Assembly (NCBI GenBank): GCA_964436045.1
Contig: CAYTBN010000025.1
Span: forward strand, 1 to 64,000
Direction of reading: 5' to 3'
From: CAYTBN01 sp964436045
GTDB taxonomy: Bacteria; Myxococcota_A; UBA796; UBA9615; CAYRNR01
DNA length: 64,000 bases
The position numbers and the translations under genes were made by a program. The stretch's first letter is position 1. Each line of letters begins with the position of its first letter. The notes beneath the pieces were generated by a model that searched no databases, had not been told where the DNA came from, and worked only from the letters and a program-made list of their open reading frames with translations. This document shows, piece by piece, positions 1 to 9,032 of the stretch.

Positions 1-729
1 GTCGTCGCAGTCGTCGTCGCAGTCGGTCCAGCCGTCGGCGTCCAGGTCCACCCCGGCGCAGGGATCGAAGTCCCAGCCGAAGGTGACCGAGTTGCGCAGG
101 ATGATTCCCGCCTCCTGGTTGTTGTTCCAGCCGTACTCCCAGGTCTGGCCGCTGGCGATCAGCATCCCCATGCCCTCGTACAGCACGTAGAGCACCGGGT
201 TGCCGTTGCCGCTGTGGCTGGCCAGGATCTCGGCGTCGACGGGTAATCCCGTGAAGTAGTTGTGGCTGGCCGACGAGCCGGTTATCGGGTTGGTCACACC
301 CACCAGCAGCTCGTGGGCCGGGTCGACCACCACGTTGTTGCTGTCGGCGCCGTGGGAGTCCACGCCGCCGAAGGGCGGGCTCGGGTAGGGCGTCTCGCCC
401 TGCTGGGTGCAGCCGGACCATACCAGCACTCCACCGCCCTGGACGAAGGTCTCGAAGGCGGGGAGGCTCTGCTGCAACACGCTGTTGTAGGGTCCGCCCT
501 GCACGCTGGTCGTGATGACCATGTGGTACTGGCCCAGGTTCACGTTGACCAGGTCCTGGTACTGGATCTGGGTGAACGGGATGGCGGCCGCGTTCAGCTC
601 GGCCTGCCAGGCGTTGGCACCCCAGGGCGCGGAGTTCTGGATCACCAGTACTTCGGCGGGTTGCGCGGCCGCCTGCGCGGAGAACCACAGCGCGCCGAGG
701 GTGCCGATTACTGCCAGCGAACGTCTCAT
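1..729 (-). CDS. Secreted GATase-fold-like protein with MopE-like metal-binding tail (partial)
   Basis: The gene runs off the left edge, so at least 243 codons are present and the C-terminus is missing. The start at 729 opens a signal peptide (MRRSLAV, hydrophobic core, AQA-type cleavage site). The next ~200 residues contain AEVLVIQNSAPWG and FVQGGGVLVW, which look like the first strand and a later strand of a Rossmann-type class-I glutamine-amidotransferase/ThuA-like fold. I see no catalytic triad. The last visible residues are DLDADGWTDCDDDCDDD, the Asp/Cys calcium-binding style repeat of MopE-type surface proteins that is frequent in myxobacteria. It is probably exported and surface-exposed. 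Function is unknown; the fold assignment is inference. Confidence 0.75.
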   Translation of the reverse strand, partial: MRRSLAVIGTLGALWFSAQAAAQPAEVLVIQNSAPWGANAWQAELNAAAIPFTQIQYQDLVNVNLGQYHMVITTSVQGGPYNSVLQQSLPAFETFVQGGGVLVWSGCTQQGETPYPSPPFGGVDSHGADSNNVVVDPAHELLVGVTNPITGSSASHNYFTGLPVDAEILASHSGNGNPVLYVLYEGMGMLIASGQTWEYGWNNNQEAGIILRNSVTFGWDFDPCAGVDLDADGWTDCDDDCDD

Positions 730-802
730 ATCGCTTCTCCCGGGGGGCACGGTGCCGGCCACCCGCACCCGCGCGTCCTAACTCTGCACCAGCCGCCGCC
801 TT

Positions 803-3229
803 CTACGGATTGGGGATCGTCGGCACGGGGTCGGTCACGGCCGTGGCCAGGAACTCGGTGTACTGGGACTGGGCGTCGGCCACGTCGAAGATCACGAAGT
901 GCCCGTCGTCGTCGCCTGCGGGCGCGTGGAGCACCACCGCCGCGGTGACAAGGTGGTCGCCGATGTAGTTGTTGCCCGTCAGGGGCAGGTTCTCGCCCGT
1001 GATGCTCTCCAGCGGTTCGTTGCCGTTGGTGATCTGGTCCACCATGAAGCCCCGTGCCAGGGCGTACTGCGTGCCGTCGGGCGAGTAGCTGTCGCCGATG
1101 CCGTAGGCGTGGAACAGGTCCTTGGCGTCGTAGCCCTCGAGGGGCTCCTTGACCACGTAGGCGGCGTGGTTGACCGGATCGGCGCTCTCGGCCACGGCCT
1201 GGACCAGGTTCAGCAGCGGGTTCCAGCGGTCCAGGTTGGGGTCGGCGATGCCGACGGCGATGGCGTTCTTGAGGTTGTATGGTTTTTCCTTGGTCGCCAG
1301 CGACTCGATCAGCAGCCCGCCCACGCCACTGAGCATCACCGACTTGAGCGTCGAGTCGTACGCGGCGAACGCCACACCGGTCGTCGCCCCCTGGGAGTGA
1401 CCCATGTAGAACAGGTTCTGGGAGTCGAAGCTCACCACCTCGCCCGTGGGGGAGTCGTCCGCGTCCCAGACCTCCGCGTCGACCAGCCGTGCCAGCTGGA
1501 AGTAGTCCGCTGCCGCCTGGGCCGAGTTGTCCCTGGCCGCCCGCGGATTGAGCACGTTGAAGAACAGCACCCCCGGGTCGTAGGCCGAGGGATCGATCGC
1601 CAGCCAGTCCGGGTCCCAGTTCTCGGGGTGGGCGCGCGGGCCGTGGACCACGCCGTCGATGGACAGGATCGCGAACGCGGTCTCGGCCTCGTCGTCGGTG
1701 GTCAGCGAAGACAGCAAGTCGGCAACCCCGTTGGCCACGAAGGAACGGTAGTTGCCCCCGGTACCGTGGGCGTACAGTAGCAGTGGCCAGCCGTCCTCGG
1801 GCATGTCGGCGTTCTTGGGCAGAGTCAGCGAGAAAACCACGTCCGGTGCGTTGCCGACCGGCGCTGGCAGGCCGTTGCCACCGATGTTGAGGGCGCCGCC
1901 GTGCTGCGACTCCTTGAAGGGCGCTTCGCCCTCCTGGAAGTTGGGCAGCGGGACGTTGCCCTGGATCTCGTAGAAGGCGTCGCTGACCCCGTCGCACCCC
2001 CGGGTCTCGTCGTCCGTGTCGGCGAAGGGACCGGCGTCCCCTTCCTCGCAGAGGTGGGTGTCGGTCAGCACGGGCGCGTCCTGCTCGATGATCGTGGTCT
2101 GCAGGTCCTGGAACCGGGCTGCAGGATTCCCGACGGTGAACACGGCGGCCCCGGCGATGCCCGAGGGATCCGTGCCCCCGGCCACCAGCCACTCACGGAG
2201 GGGCTCGTAGGCCTGCCAGGTGTTGTGGAGCCGCGAGTCGGTCGGCGCCGAGGTCGTCAGCATCGCCTGGAAGTCCTGGTCCTGGATCGCCTTCTCGCCC
2301 GTGTTCTTGTCGCGCACCAACGTGGTGACCACCGCCGCGTAGGTGTGGCCCGGCTTGTACGGCCGGCCGTCGGAGTTGTGGAAGGCGATCCAGTTGTCAC
2401 AGATGTAGTTGCCCCGCTCGCTGTCGGCGCGGAAGCCACCCGAGTGGCGCATGCCGTATTCCGGGTCGCCTTCGGTGAGATCGATCAGGAAGACCGTGCC
2501 ATCCGCCGGGTCGCCCAGCTGAATGGTGTCCCAGTCCGGAGTGTCGGAGAAGCGCAGGAAGACCGCCTGGTTGTTGCCGAAGCCCTCGAAGTCCTGGGCG
2601 AGCACGTTGAGCACGTTGCCGACCACGTCCCCCAGCTCGGGGATCAGGACCCCCGGCGTGGGATGCCCGGACATGTCGAGGACGCCCTCCACCACCCGGC
2701 CGTCGTTGGGGAACGGTAGCCGGTAGAACTCCTTGCCGATGGCTTCGCCCGGCACCTCGAAGTACACGCGGAACGCCCCCTCCTCCTCGTTCGGGTCGTC
2801 GCACTCCCCGCCGAACCACAGCGGCACCTGGAAGCCGTGGCAGGCGCCCTCGGTGCATTCCAGCGCGAACTGGCAGTCGCTGTCGTCCTCGCAGGAGTCC
2901 CCCTGGCCGGCGGTACCGTCACCGCCGCTGACGCAGGTGCCCTCGTTGTTGCACACCAACCCCCACAGGCAGAACTCGGTCGACACGCAGTCGTCGCCCG
3001 CCTCGGCCGTGCCCGGTTCGCCCTCGTAGTGGCAGGTGCCGTTGCCCGCACAGACCAGCCCGCTGGCGCAGGGTTCGGCGTCGCTGCACTCCTCGCCGTA
3101 CAGGGCGTCACCTTCGTACAGGTCGTCGGGATTGAAGTTGCCGTCCTTGTCACAGGCCACCAGTGTCAGCAGGGCCAGCGCCGCCCATGGAGCGATCCGG
3201 ATCCGCGACAGGTTCCAACAGCTGCTCAT
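803..3229 (-). CDS. Alpha/beta-hydrolase lipoprotein with Cys-rich N-terminal repeats
   Basis: 808 residues. The start at 3229 follows a GGGAGGGA ribosome site and gives a lipoprotein signal ending LTLVAC. Residues ~30-125 hold three repeats of a four-cysteine pattern (C-x5-C-x5-C-x5-C type, e.g. CASGLVCAGNGTC), the small disulfide modules common in myxobacterial surface proteins. The rest resembles the bacterial virulence-factor lipase/VolA-like group: a conserved FYRLPFPND segment near residue 165, then a hydrolase domain with the nucleophile elbow GHSQG at about residue 611. A secreted esterase or lipase acting at the outer membrane is the likely role; the substrate is unknown. It lies 73 bp downstream of the start of the left-edge gene on the same strand. 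Confidence 0.85.
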   Translation of the reverse strand: MSSCWNLSRIRIAPWAALALLTLVACDKDGNFNPDDLYEGDALYGEECSDAEPCASGLVCAGNGTCHYEGEPGTAEAGDDCVSTEFCLWGLVCNNEGTCVSGGDGTAGQGDSCEDDSDCQFALECTEGACHGFQVPLWFGGECDDPNEEEGAFRVYFEVPGEAIGKEFYRLPFPNDGRVVEGVLDMSGHPTPGVLIPELGDVVGNVLNVLAQDFEGFGNNQAVFLRFSDTPDWDTIQLGDPADGTVFLIDLTEGDPEYGMRHSGGFRADSERGNYICDNWIAFHNSDGRPYKPGHTYAAVVTTLVRDKNTGEKAIQDQDFQAMLTTSAPTDSRLHNTWQAYEPLREWLVAGGTDPSGIAGAAVFTVGNPAARFQDLQTTIIEQDAPVLTDTHLCEEGDAGPFADTDDETRGCDGVSDAFYEIQGNVPLPNFQEGEAPFKESQHGGALNIGGNGLPAPVGNAPDVVFSLTLPKNADMPEDGWPLLLYAHGTGGNYRSFVANGVADLLSSLTTDDEAETAFAILSIDGVVHGPRAHPENWDPDWLAIDPSAYDPGVLFFNVLNPRAARDNSAQAAADYFQLARLVDAEVWDADDSPTGEVVSFDSQNLFYMGHSQGATTGVAFAAYDSTLKSVMLSGVGGLLIESLATKEKPYNLKNAIAVGIADPNLDRWNPLLNLVQAVAESADPVNHAAYVVKEPLEGYDAKDLFHAYGIGDSYSPDGTQYALARGFMVDQITNGNEPLESITGENLPLTGNNYIGDHLVTAAVVLHAPAGDDDGHFVIFDVADAQSQYTEFLATAVTDPVPTIPNP

Positions 3230-3274
3230 CGTCCCTCCCAGGGGGGCGCCGTGCCCGGGACGCCCCTGCAGGCC

Positions 3275-3317
3275 GGGTCCGGATCGGACCCAGACTTCGC
3301 ATACGGCCCTAACTATA
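3275..3317 (-). promoter_or_regulatory. Candidate -10 and leader hairpin for the hydrolase lipoprotein
   Basis: Read on the minus strand, a TATAGT hexamer (3317-3312) is a good -10 box for the gene starting at 3229. A perfect 7-bp hairpin GGGTCCG-GAT-CGGACCC (3275-3291) would then lie in its 5' leader. No convincing -35 is visible. The same 131-bp gap must also hold the promoter of the plus-strand gene at 3361. Confidence 0.35.
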
Positions 3318-3360
3318 GCTCTGCGCGCGCTCCTTGCAGTACCCTGAACGTGGACTCTCC

Positions 3361-4203
3361 ATGAGCCGAGCCGAGTCGCCCAGCCCCTTTTTTCCTTCGG
3401 TCCTCGACGAGTTCGTGGCCAACGAACCCCCTCTGGAGGCGGTGGTCGGGCGCGTCGGCGAGGCGATGCTGGCCGTGCTACTGCGCGGTGATCTGGCCCC
3501 CCTGCGGGAGGCCCACGCCCAGGGGGTCGAACCCTTCCACGGCGCTCTCTCAGCCGGGCTCGATCGCATCGGCGAGGATCTGTTGGCTGGCGACCCGGGG
3601 CCCGGGCCCGCCGACCTGCGGCTGCACCTGGCCCGGGGATGTGTCGTGCTGGCCCACGGCCGCGACCACCGGCTCTACGAACACCTGCTGGCCTTCACGC
3701 GATGCCAGCTGGGCCGCCACCTGCTGGCGAGGCCCGCCCTCGCACAACAGCTGGCCCGGAACGATGGGGCTTTCGCCTCCGCGCTGGAGGGCGCGCTCGC
3801 GCGCCTGGGCGACGAGAGCAAGATGGCCCCCTCCCAGTTCCTGCAGGCCCTGTCACCGCTGCCAGCGGAGCAGGCGGCCAACAGCTGCGGGTTCTGCGCG
3901 CGCCGCTGGACGGCGGCCATGCCCCGCCTGCAGGTGATGCCCGCGACCCTGGAGACGGTTGACGAGGATGAGGATGTCTTCACCTCCCGCGAGGCGATAA
4001 TCGAGCTGGCGGACGTGCGCTATCGGGTCCGGCTGCAGTCCGACACCGTCTTGCTGCCCGTGTGCAGCCATGCCCATGTGGTCCACTTGTTGATGGCTGA
4101 ACACTGCGTGGTCTTCGACCCCTGGCTCGGCCAGGTCGGCGTCAGCATGCTCCCGCCGGAGGCGGACGATCAGCTCCTCGTCGGCTGGTGGCGCTACACT
4201 TGA
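3361..4203 (+). CDS. Hypothetical cytoplasmic protein with a CxxC motif
   Basis: 280 residues from the ATG at 3361. An in-frame TTG 27 bp upstream is an alternative; neither has a clear ribosome site. There is no signal peptide or membrane helix. The N-terminal two-thirds is Leu/Ala-rich and probably helical. A CGFCARRW segment near residue 182 could bind metal or form a redox pair, and the C-terminal ~90 residues look like beta structure. I do not recognise the family. It precedes the ABC cassette by 85 bp on the same strand, but nothing ties the two functionally. Confidence 0.7.
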   Translation: MSRAESPSPFFPSVLDEFVANEPPLEAVVGRVGEAMLAVLLRGDLAPLREAHAQGVEPFHGALSAGLDRIGEDLLAGDPGPGPADLRLHLARGCVVLAHGRDHRLYEHLLAFTRCQLGRHLLARPALAQQLARNDGAFASALEGALARLGDESKMAPSQFLQALSPLPAEQAANSCGFCARRWTAAMPRLQVMPATLETVDEDEDVFTSREAIIELADVRYRVRLQSDTVLLPVCSHAHVVHLLMAEHCVVFDPWLGQVGVSMLPPEADDQLLVGWWRYT

Positions 4204-4223
4204 ACCTGATCGGGCGATCCCTT

Positions 4224-4239
4224 CCCCCTTGATTTCCTG
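4224..4239 (+). repeat. 16-bp exact repeat (copy 1; copy 2 at 20418-20433)
   Basis: CCCCCTTGATTTCCTG occurs here and again, identically and on the same strand, at 20418-20433. Both copies lie just after a stop codon and 50-65 bp before the next start. The TTGATT within it could act as a -35 element, but a matching -10 at 17 bp is weak in both places. A shorter form (CCCCCTTGAT) occurs near 31157. Confidence 0.5.
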
Positions 4240-4288
4240 CCCTCAGTTCGGCATGAATCTCGGTCCGAAACCATCCGAGGAGGTGCGC

Positions 4289-5224
4289 ATGATCCAGGCC
4301 CGTGGACTCACCAAGTTCTACGGCGAGGTCCGCGCGATCCACGACCTCAGCTTCGAGATCGCCGACGGCGAGATCGTCGGCGTGCTCGGGCTCAACGGGG
4401 CCGGGAAATCGACGCTGCTGCAGATCCTCAGCGGCGCGCTCTACCCGACCTCGGGACAGGTCTCGATCGGCGGACTCGACACCGCCGAGGCGCCCCGCGA
4501 GGTGCGCCGCCGTATCGGCTTCCTGCCCGAGGAGCCACCCCTTTACCGCGAGATGACCGTCGAGGCCTACCTGCGCTTCGTCGGCCGGCTCAAGGGGATG
4601 GCCACGGCCGACGTGGAACGGCGGCTGGACGAGGTCTGCGAGCGGACCGGCATCGTCCAGGAGCGTCACAACGTGATCGCGACCCTGTCCCACGGCTACC
4701 GCAAGCGGGTCGGTATCGCCCAGGCGATCATCAACGAGCCGGCGCTGCTGATCCTCGACGAGCCGATCTCCGGGCTGGACCCGGAGCAGATCGCCGAGAT
4801 GCGGGACATGATCCGCGACCTGCGGGGCAAGCACACCATCTTGCTGTCCAGCCACATCCTCACCGAGATCAGCCGTACCTGCGACCGGCTCTTGATGATC
4901 AAGGGCGGCGAGATCGTGGCGGCGGGCACCGAGGAGGAGCTGGTGGCCCAGTTCGCCAGCGGCGAGGACCTGATCCTGCTGCTGCGGGGCGAGCGCGACG
5001 CCATCGACGCCCACCTGGCCGCGGACCAACGGGTGCTGGACCATGAGATCTGCGGCGCGATCGGCGACGTGATCGAGGTCCGCGTGACCCTGGACGGCGA
5101 CATCCGCGAACAGCTGGTGCCGTCGCTGGTGGCGGCCGGCTTCGGGCTGCGGGGCATGTCCTCGGCCGAACAAGAGCTGGAGCGGGCGTTCCTCACCCTG
5201 ACCGGCACGGGAGGGCGGGCATGA
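4289..5224 (+). CDS. ABC transporter ATP-binding protein (GldA-like)
   Basis: 311 residues. The ATG at 4289 follows a GAGGAGG ribosome site; upstream in-frame codons lack one. Walker A is GLNGAGKST near residue 40, the signature is LSHGYRKRVG near 134, and Walker B is LLILDEP followed by the D-loop SGLDP near 155. The C-terminal ~80 residues form the accessory region typical of ATPases paired with ABC-2 permeases. It powers the permease encoded by the next gene, with which it overlaps by 4 bp. ATPase + permease + GldG-like + DUF4340-like is a recurrent cassette; in Bacteroidetes the gldA/F/G homologues are tied to gliding, but elsewhere the cargo is unknown. Confidence 0.93.
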   Translation: MIQARGLTKFYGEVRAIHDLSFEIADGEIVGVLGLNGAGKSTLLQILSGALYPTSGQVSIGGLDTAEAPREVRRRIGFLPEEPPLYREMTVEAYLRFVGRLKGMATADVERRLDEVCERTGIVQERHNVIATLSHGYRKRVGIAQAIINEPALLILDEPISGLDPEQIAEMRDMIRDLRGKHTILLSSHILTEISRTCDRLLMIKGGEIVAAGTEEELVAQFASGEDLILLLRGERDAIDAHLAADQRVLDHEICGAIGDVIEVRVTLDGDIREQLVPSLVAAGFGLRGMSSAEQELERAFLTLTGTGGRA

Positions 5225-5946
5225 CCAACGTGATGCTGATCGTGCGGCGCGAGCTTTCGTCGTACTTCACGACGTTGACCGGCTACGTAGTGGCGGCGGT
5301 GATGCTCGCCATCTGCGGGCTGCTGTTCAACACCGTGGCCCTCGGCGGCACGGCGAAGTACTCCGAAGAAGTCCTGCGGATGTTCTTCTACTTCATGAGC
5401 GGCACGGTGATGGTGGGAGCCATCTTCCTGTCGATGCGGCTGCTGGCCGAGGAGCGGCAGAACGGCACGCTGACGGTGCTGTACACTTCGCCGATCAGCG
5501 ATTGGGAGATCGTGGTCGGCAAGTACCTGTCGGCGCTGGTGTTCCTGGCGGCGATCGTGGGGATCAGCCTGTACATGCCCGCGCTGATATTCGTGAACGG
5601 CAAGGTCTCGCTGGGCCACATCTTCGCCGGCTCGCTGGGGTTGGTGTTGCTCGGTTCGGCCTCGGTCGCGATCGGCACCTTCGGCTCGGCGGTGACCCGA
5701 AACCAGGTGGTGGCCGCGGCGGTCAGCGGTGCGCTGATCGTGACTTTCCTGCTGATGTGGAAGCTGGCCAAGATCGCCAACCCGCCGCTGGACGACATCT
5801 TCGGGGCGATGTCCCTGTTCGACAAACACTTCCAGCCGGCGATGAAGGGGATCGTCAACCTGCGGGACGTGGTCTTCTACCTGTCGGTGACCTTCTTCTT
5901 CCTGCTGAGCACCACCAAGATCATCGAGGCGAGGAGGTGGCGATGA
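5221..5946 (+). CDS. ABC-2 type permease (GldF-like)
   Basis: 241 residues. The start overlaps the ATPase stop in an ATGA. Six hydrophobic segments are visible: the first near residues 20-42, followed by the RLLAEERQNGTLTVLYTSPISDWEIV loop typical of ABC-2 permeases that couple to the ATPase, and the last near residues 215-233. It forms the membrane channel of the exporter and overlaps the next gene by 4 bp, so the subunits are probably made in fixed proportion. Confidence 0.9.
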   Translation: MTNVMLIVRRELSSYFTTLTGYVVAAVMLAICGLLFNTVALGGTAKYSEEVLRMFFYFMSGTVMVGAIFLSMRLLAEERQNGTLTVLYTSPISDWEIVVGKYLSALVFLAAIVGISLYMPALIFVNGKVSLGHIFAGSLGLVLLGSASVAIGTFGSAVTRNQVVAAAVSGALIVTFLLMWKLAKIANPPLDDIFGAMSLFDKHFQPAMKGIVNLRDVVFYLSVTFFFLLSTTKIIEARRWR

Positions 5947-7772
5947 CTCGCCTGAAGAGCTGGCCCGTCGCGCTCTACGGGGCGGGCCTGGTGTTGTTCT
6001 ACCTCGGCGAGCGGCTGCTGCCCGGCAGCACGATCGCCCGGATCGTCCTGGACAGCGTCGGCGGTGTCGCGATGCTGACCGCCCTCGGCGTCCGCCTCCG
6101 CGAGCGCTCCGGGGCCGGCGGCGACCTGCGCCGCACCCTGTCGGCGGTGGTGGTGCTGATGGCCGGCGGTCTGGCGGCGTTGGGACTGCACTGGCTGGCG
6201 TCACCCGCGGTGGTCGACGCCCTCGGCCTGGCCGACGACGGCGCGCAGCGCTTCGAGGTAGTGGTCTCCGTGCTGTGGCCCATCGCGCTGGTCTGTGCGG
6301 TCGTCCCGCTGGTGTTCGTCGAGGTGGCGCTGCTGTCGGCGGCCGCCTCGCCGGTACTGGAGATCGGCCGGGTCCGCCGTTCCCTGGAGTCGGGGCTGGC
6401 CCTGGCGCTGGTGGCCTCGCTGCTGTTCGTCGTCAACTACCTGGCCCACGAGCACAACATCCGCGAGGACCTCAGCTACGCCAAGACCACCGAACCCTCG
6501 CCCGCGACCCTGCTGCTGGTCGAGAGCCTGGCCGATCCCCTGCGGATCGTCCTGTTCTTCTCGGCCGCCGATGACGTCAAGGAGGAGGTGGAGCCCTACT
6601 TCGAGCAGCTGGCGACCACCGCCGAGGGGGTGTCCCTGGAGGTCTTCGACCACGACGCCGAACCCGCGCTGGCCAAGGAACTCAAGGCGCGCAAGAACGG
6701 CACCGTGGTGCTGATCCACGGCGAGAACTCCGAGAGCTACGACATCGGCACCGACGCCGACAAGGCCAAGAACAAGCTCAAGAAGCTGGACGAGGAGATC
6801 CACAAGCGGCTGATCAAGGTGGCCAAACCGGAGCTGGTGGCCTACCTGACCACCGGCCACGGCGAGCGGGACTGGACGTCGACCGAGGACTCGGAGAAGG
6901 CCGGCATCGGCGACCTGCGCACCCTGCTGCGGATGTTCAACTACAAGGTCCAGCGGCTGGGGTTGGCCGAGGGGCTGGCCACCGAGGTCCCCGAGGACGC
7001 GTCGGTGGTGATCGTGGTCGGGCCGAGCCGGGAGTTCATGCCCGAGGAGATCGCCTCGCTGCAGGCCTACGCGGCCCGCGGCGGCGACCTGCTGGTCAGC
7101 CTGGATCCGGAGGAGGACGTCCTCCTGACCGAGGTGCTGGCGCCGCTGGGTGTGGAGTTCTTCCCGCAGACGCTGACCCACGACACCGAATTCCTCCCCA
7201 AGACCAAGGAGATCTCGGACCGCCAGCTGCTGTTCTCCACCCGGTTCTCGTCGCACCCCTCGGTCAAGCCGCTGCAGAAGAACGCCAGCCGCTTCCCGGT
7301 CGTGATGGCCCGAACCGGCTACCTGGAGGCGGCGAAGCAGCCCGCCGACGGCAAGCCCGAGGTGGTGCTCAAGTCGATGCCCAAGACCTGGGCCGACACG
7401 GACGGCGACCTGGAGTTCAGCGCCGCCGACGAGAAGCGCAAGGTCTACAACATCGGCATGGCCGTCGAGCGGACGGTGTCCATGGGTGACGACGAGGAGG
7501 AGGTGTCCGCCCGGACGCTGGTGCTGGCGGACGCCGACATGATCTCCGACATGGCGCTGCGCAACGAGGGCAACACCAACCTGGTGGCCAACGGGCTCAA
7601 GTGGCTGATCGGCGAGGAGGCGCTGGCCGGGGTGCTGACCAGCGAGGAGGATCAGAAGATCCAGCACACCCGCAAGAAGGACATGTGGTGGTTCTACTCG
7701 ACCACCTTCGGGATCCCGGCGCTGGTGATGGGCGTCGGCGTGCTGGTCACGATCCGCAGGAGGGCCCGGTGA
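5943..7772 (+). CDS. GldG-like ABC transporter auxiliary protein
   Basis: 609 residues from the ATG at 5943, which overlaps the permease stop. The N-terminal ~170 residues carry several membrane helices. Next comes a large soluble domain, probably periplasmic, of the ABC-transporter-auxiliary (GldG) type, including LVAYLTTGHGERDW and VPEDASVVIVVGPSREF. A final helix near residues 585-603 is followed by the RRRAR positive tail. The family accompanies GldA/GldF-like pairs; its biochemical role is not known. Its stop overlaps the next start by one base (TGATG). Confidence 0.87.
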   Translation: MTRLKSWPVALYGAGLVLFYLGERLLPGSTIARIVLDSVGGVAMLTALGVRLRERSGAGGDLRRTLSAVVVLMAGGLAALGLHWLASPAVVDALGLADDGAQRFEVVVSVLWPIALVCAVVPLVFVEVALLSAAASPVLEIGRVRRSLESGLALALVASLLFVVNYLAHEHNIREDLSYAKTTEPSPATLLLVESLADPLRIVLFFSAADDVKEEVEPYFEQLATTAEGVSLEVFDHDAEPALAKELKARKNGTVVLIHGENSESYDIGTDADKAKNKLKKLDEEIHKRLIKVAKPELVAYLTTGHGERDWTSTEDSEKAGIGDLRTLLRMFNYKVQRLGLAEGLATEVPEDASVVIVVGPSREFMPEEIASLQAYAARGGDLLVSLDPEEDVLLTEVLAPLGVEFFPQTLTHDTEFLPKTKEISDRQLLFSTRFSSHPSVKPLQKNASRFPVVMARTGYLEAAKQPADGKPEVVLKSMPKTWADTDGDLEFSAADEKRKVYNIGMAVERTVSMGDDEEEVSARTLVLADADMISDMALRNEGNTNLVANGLKWLIGEEALAGVLTSEEDQKIQHTRKKDMWWFYSTTFGIPALVMGVGVLVTIRRRAR

Positions 7773-8836
7773 TGCGCTACACCCAGGTGCTGATCTACGC
7801 AGCGCTGCTGCTCGTCGCGCTGGTCGCCGCCTACATGAGCTGGACCCACGAGCCCCCGGGGGGCAAGGGGGACGTGGTGGTGATCGATGCGGACGCTCGC
7901 CAGCTCCAGGCCGTGGTCTACGAGGAAGAGGATCACACCGTCCGCGTCACCCGCCGGGAGGGGGGCGACGACGGGATCTGCTGGGGCGACACGCGCAAGC
8001 TCAGCGTGGCGCCGCGCACGCCGGACAAGGTGCCGCCGGTCCTGAACCCGGAGGGTGAAGGCGACGACGACTCGGCGGAGCCCGCCAGCGAGGAGCCGGA
8101 GGAGGAGCCCGAGAAGATCGAGGAGATCAAGTCGTTCCGGGGCAACAAGACCTGCGACAAGATCCTCGGCCGGTTCGCGCCGATGAAGGCGATCCGCGAG
8201 TTCGAACTGCTGACGGACGAGAAGCTGGCCGAGATGGAGCTGACCGAGCCGGTGGCGACCCTGAAGGTGACCACCGCCCGCGGCGAGCGCAGCTTCGAGG
8301 TCGGCGGCCGCTCCTACGGCACCAACGACTACTACCTGCGGGATGCCTCTTCGGGTTCCGTCTTCCTGGTGGAGTCCCGGGTGATCGCCGACATCAAGGG
8401 CGGCTCGACCCGGCTGATGGAGCGCTCGGTGTTCGACTTCAAGAAGGAGGACGCCGAGTCGGCGCAGGTCGCCGTCGGGTCCAACCGGGGCAGCTTCGTG
8501 CAGCTGAACCGGGACGACTCCAAGACCGCGTTCTGGGCCGCCGCCGACGACACCAGCCGCGCCCATGACGCGGCCGACACCTTGCTGAACAAGGCGCTGC
8601 GGCTGCGGGCGCTGTCCTACCTGACCAACACCCCGGCTGGGCTGCAGCCGATGGCGCGGGTCGAGTTCGCCGGCGTCGACGAGTCCCTGGGCTGGCTGGA
8701 GATCGGCATGACGGTCGATAGCGAGGGCGCGCCGATCCACGTGGTGCGTTCGTCCCACACCTCCGCCTGGGTCGAGGTCTCGGACACCATGGGGGCAGAC
8801 GTGGTGGACGGCCTGACGGAACTCTTCCCTTCCTAG
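7772..8836 (+). CDS. DUF4340-like periplasmic protein of the ABC cassette
   Basis: 354 residues. One N-terminal membrane helix (residues ~6-22) anchors a periplasmic region. A Glu/Asp/Pro-rich linker (about residues 93-115) separates two repeated beta domains of the type named DUF4340, with DYYLRDASSGSVFLVESRV characteristic. It is the last gene of the coupled cassette. The family's position suggests that it acts with the GldG-like protein outside the membrane; its function is unknown. Confidence 0.83.
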   Translation: MRYTQVLIYAALLLVALVAAYMSWTHEPPGGKGDVVVIDADARQLQAVVYEEEDHTVRVTRREGGDDGICWGDTRKLSVAPRTPDKVPPVLNPEGEGDDDSAEPASEEPEEEPEKIEEIKSFRGNKTCDKILGRFAPMKAIREFELLTDEKLAEMELTEPVATLKVTTARGERSFEVGGRSYGTNDYYLRDASSGSVFLVESRVIADIKGGSTRLMERSVFDFKKEDAESAQVAVGSNRGSFVQLNRDDSKTAFWAAADDTSRAHDAADTLLNKALRLRALSYLTNTPAGLQPMARVEFAGVDESLGWLEIGMTVDSEGAPIHVVRSSHTSAWVEVSDTMGADVVDGLTELFPS

Positions 8837-8839
8837 CTC

Positions 8840-8995
8840 GTTCCCATCCCAAAATGGCCCTTTTCCGCGATCTCGGCGTCGGGCCGCGGGTTTCCTTGTG
8901 CGACGTACACGAGTACGTCTCCGCGGAAACCCTTGCCCTCCCGGTGTGCCGGACCATTGACCTCGCGAAAAATGACTCATCTTGGCCTTGGGAAC
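8840..8995. repeat. 156-bp nested imperfect palindrome (element A)
   Basis: This fills most of the 349-bp gap before the kinase gene. The outer arms pair GTTCCCA (8840-8846) with TGGGAAC (8989-8995) and continue imperfectly inward. The core pairs GGGTTTCC (8888-8895) with GGAAACCC (8925-8932) around an inner GACGTAC/GTACGTC-type stem-loop. On the minus strand the core is preceded by GAGGGCAAGG, a 10-mer also found at the same place in the element at 14199-14358. No protein is encoded. It may be a non-autonomous mobile repeat or a structured RNA or terminator. Confidence 0.7.
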
Positions 8996-9001
8996 CACGC
9001 C

Positions 9002-9032
9002 AGTCTCCATCCCGCATTTCGGGATGGAGACT
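9002..9032. repeat. Perfect 13-bp stem-loop, related to the sequence at 22328
   Basis: The arms 9002-9014 and 9020-9032 are perfect inverted repeats around a 5-nt loop (CATTT). The right half (CGCATTTCGGGATGGAGACT) matches the reverse complement of 22328-22347 with one mismatch. There is no T-run, so it is not a classic terminator. It sits 6 bp right of element A and may belong to the same mobile or structural unit. The remaining 9033-9185 holds the kinase promoter area (a TAGGAT hexamer at 9131-9136) and nothing else I can identify. Confidence 0.75.

Noticed and set aside
726..2192. Long open frame on the same strand as the hydrolase lipoprotein but in another frame
   Set aside because: Its translation is Arg/Gly-rich low-complexity sequence without domain patterns. 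It overlaps a well-supported lipoprotein gene; long shadow frames are expected at this GC content.
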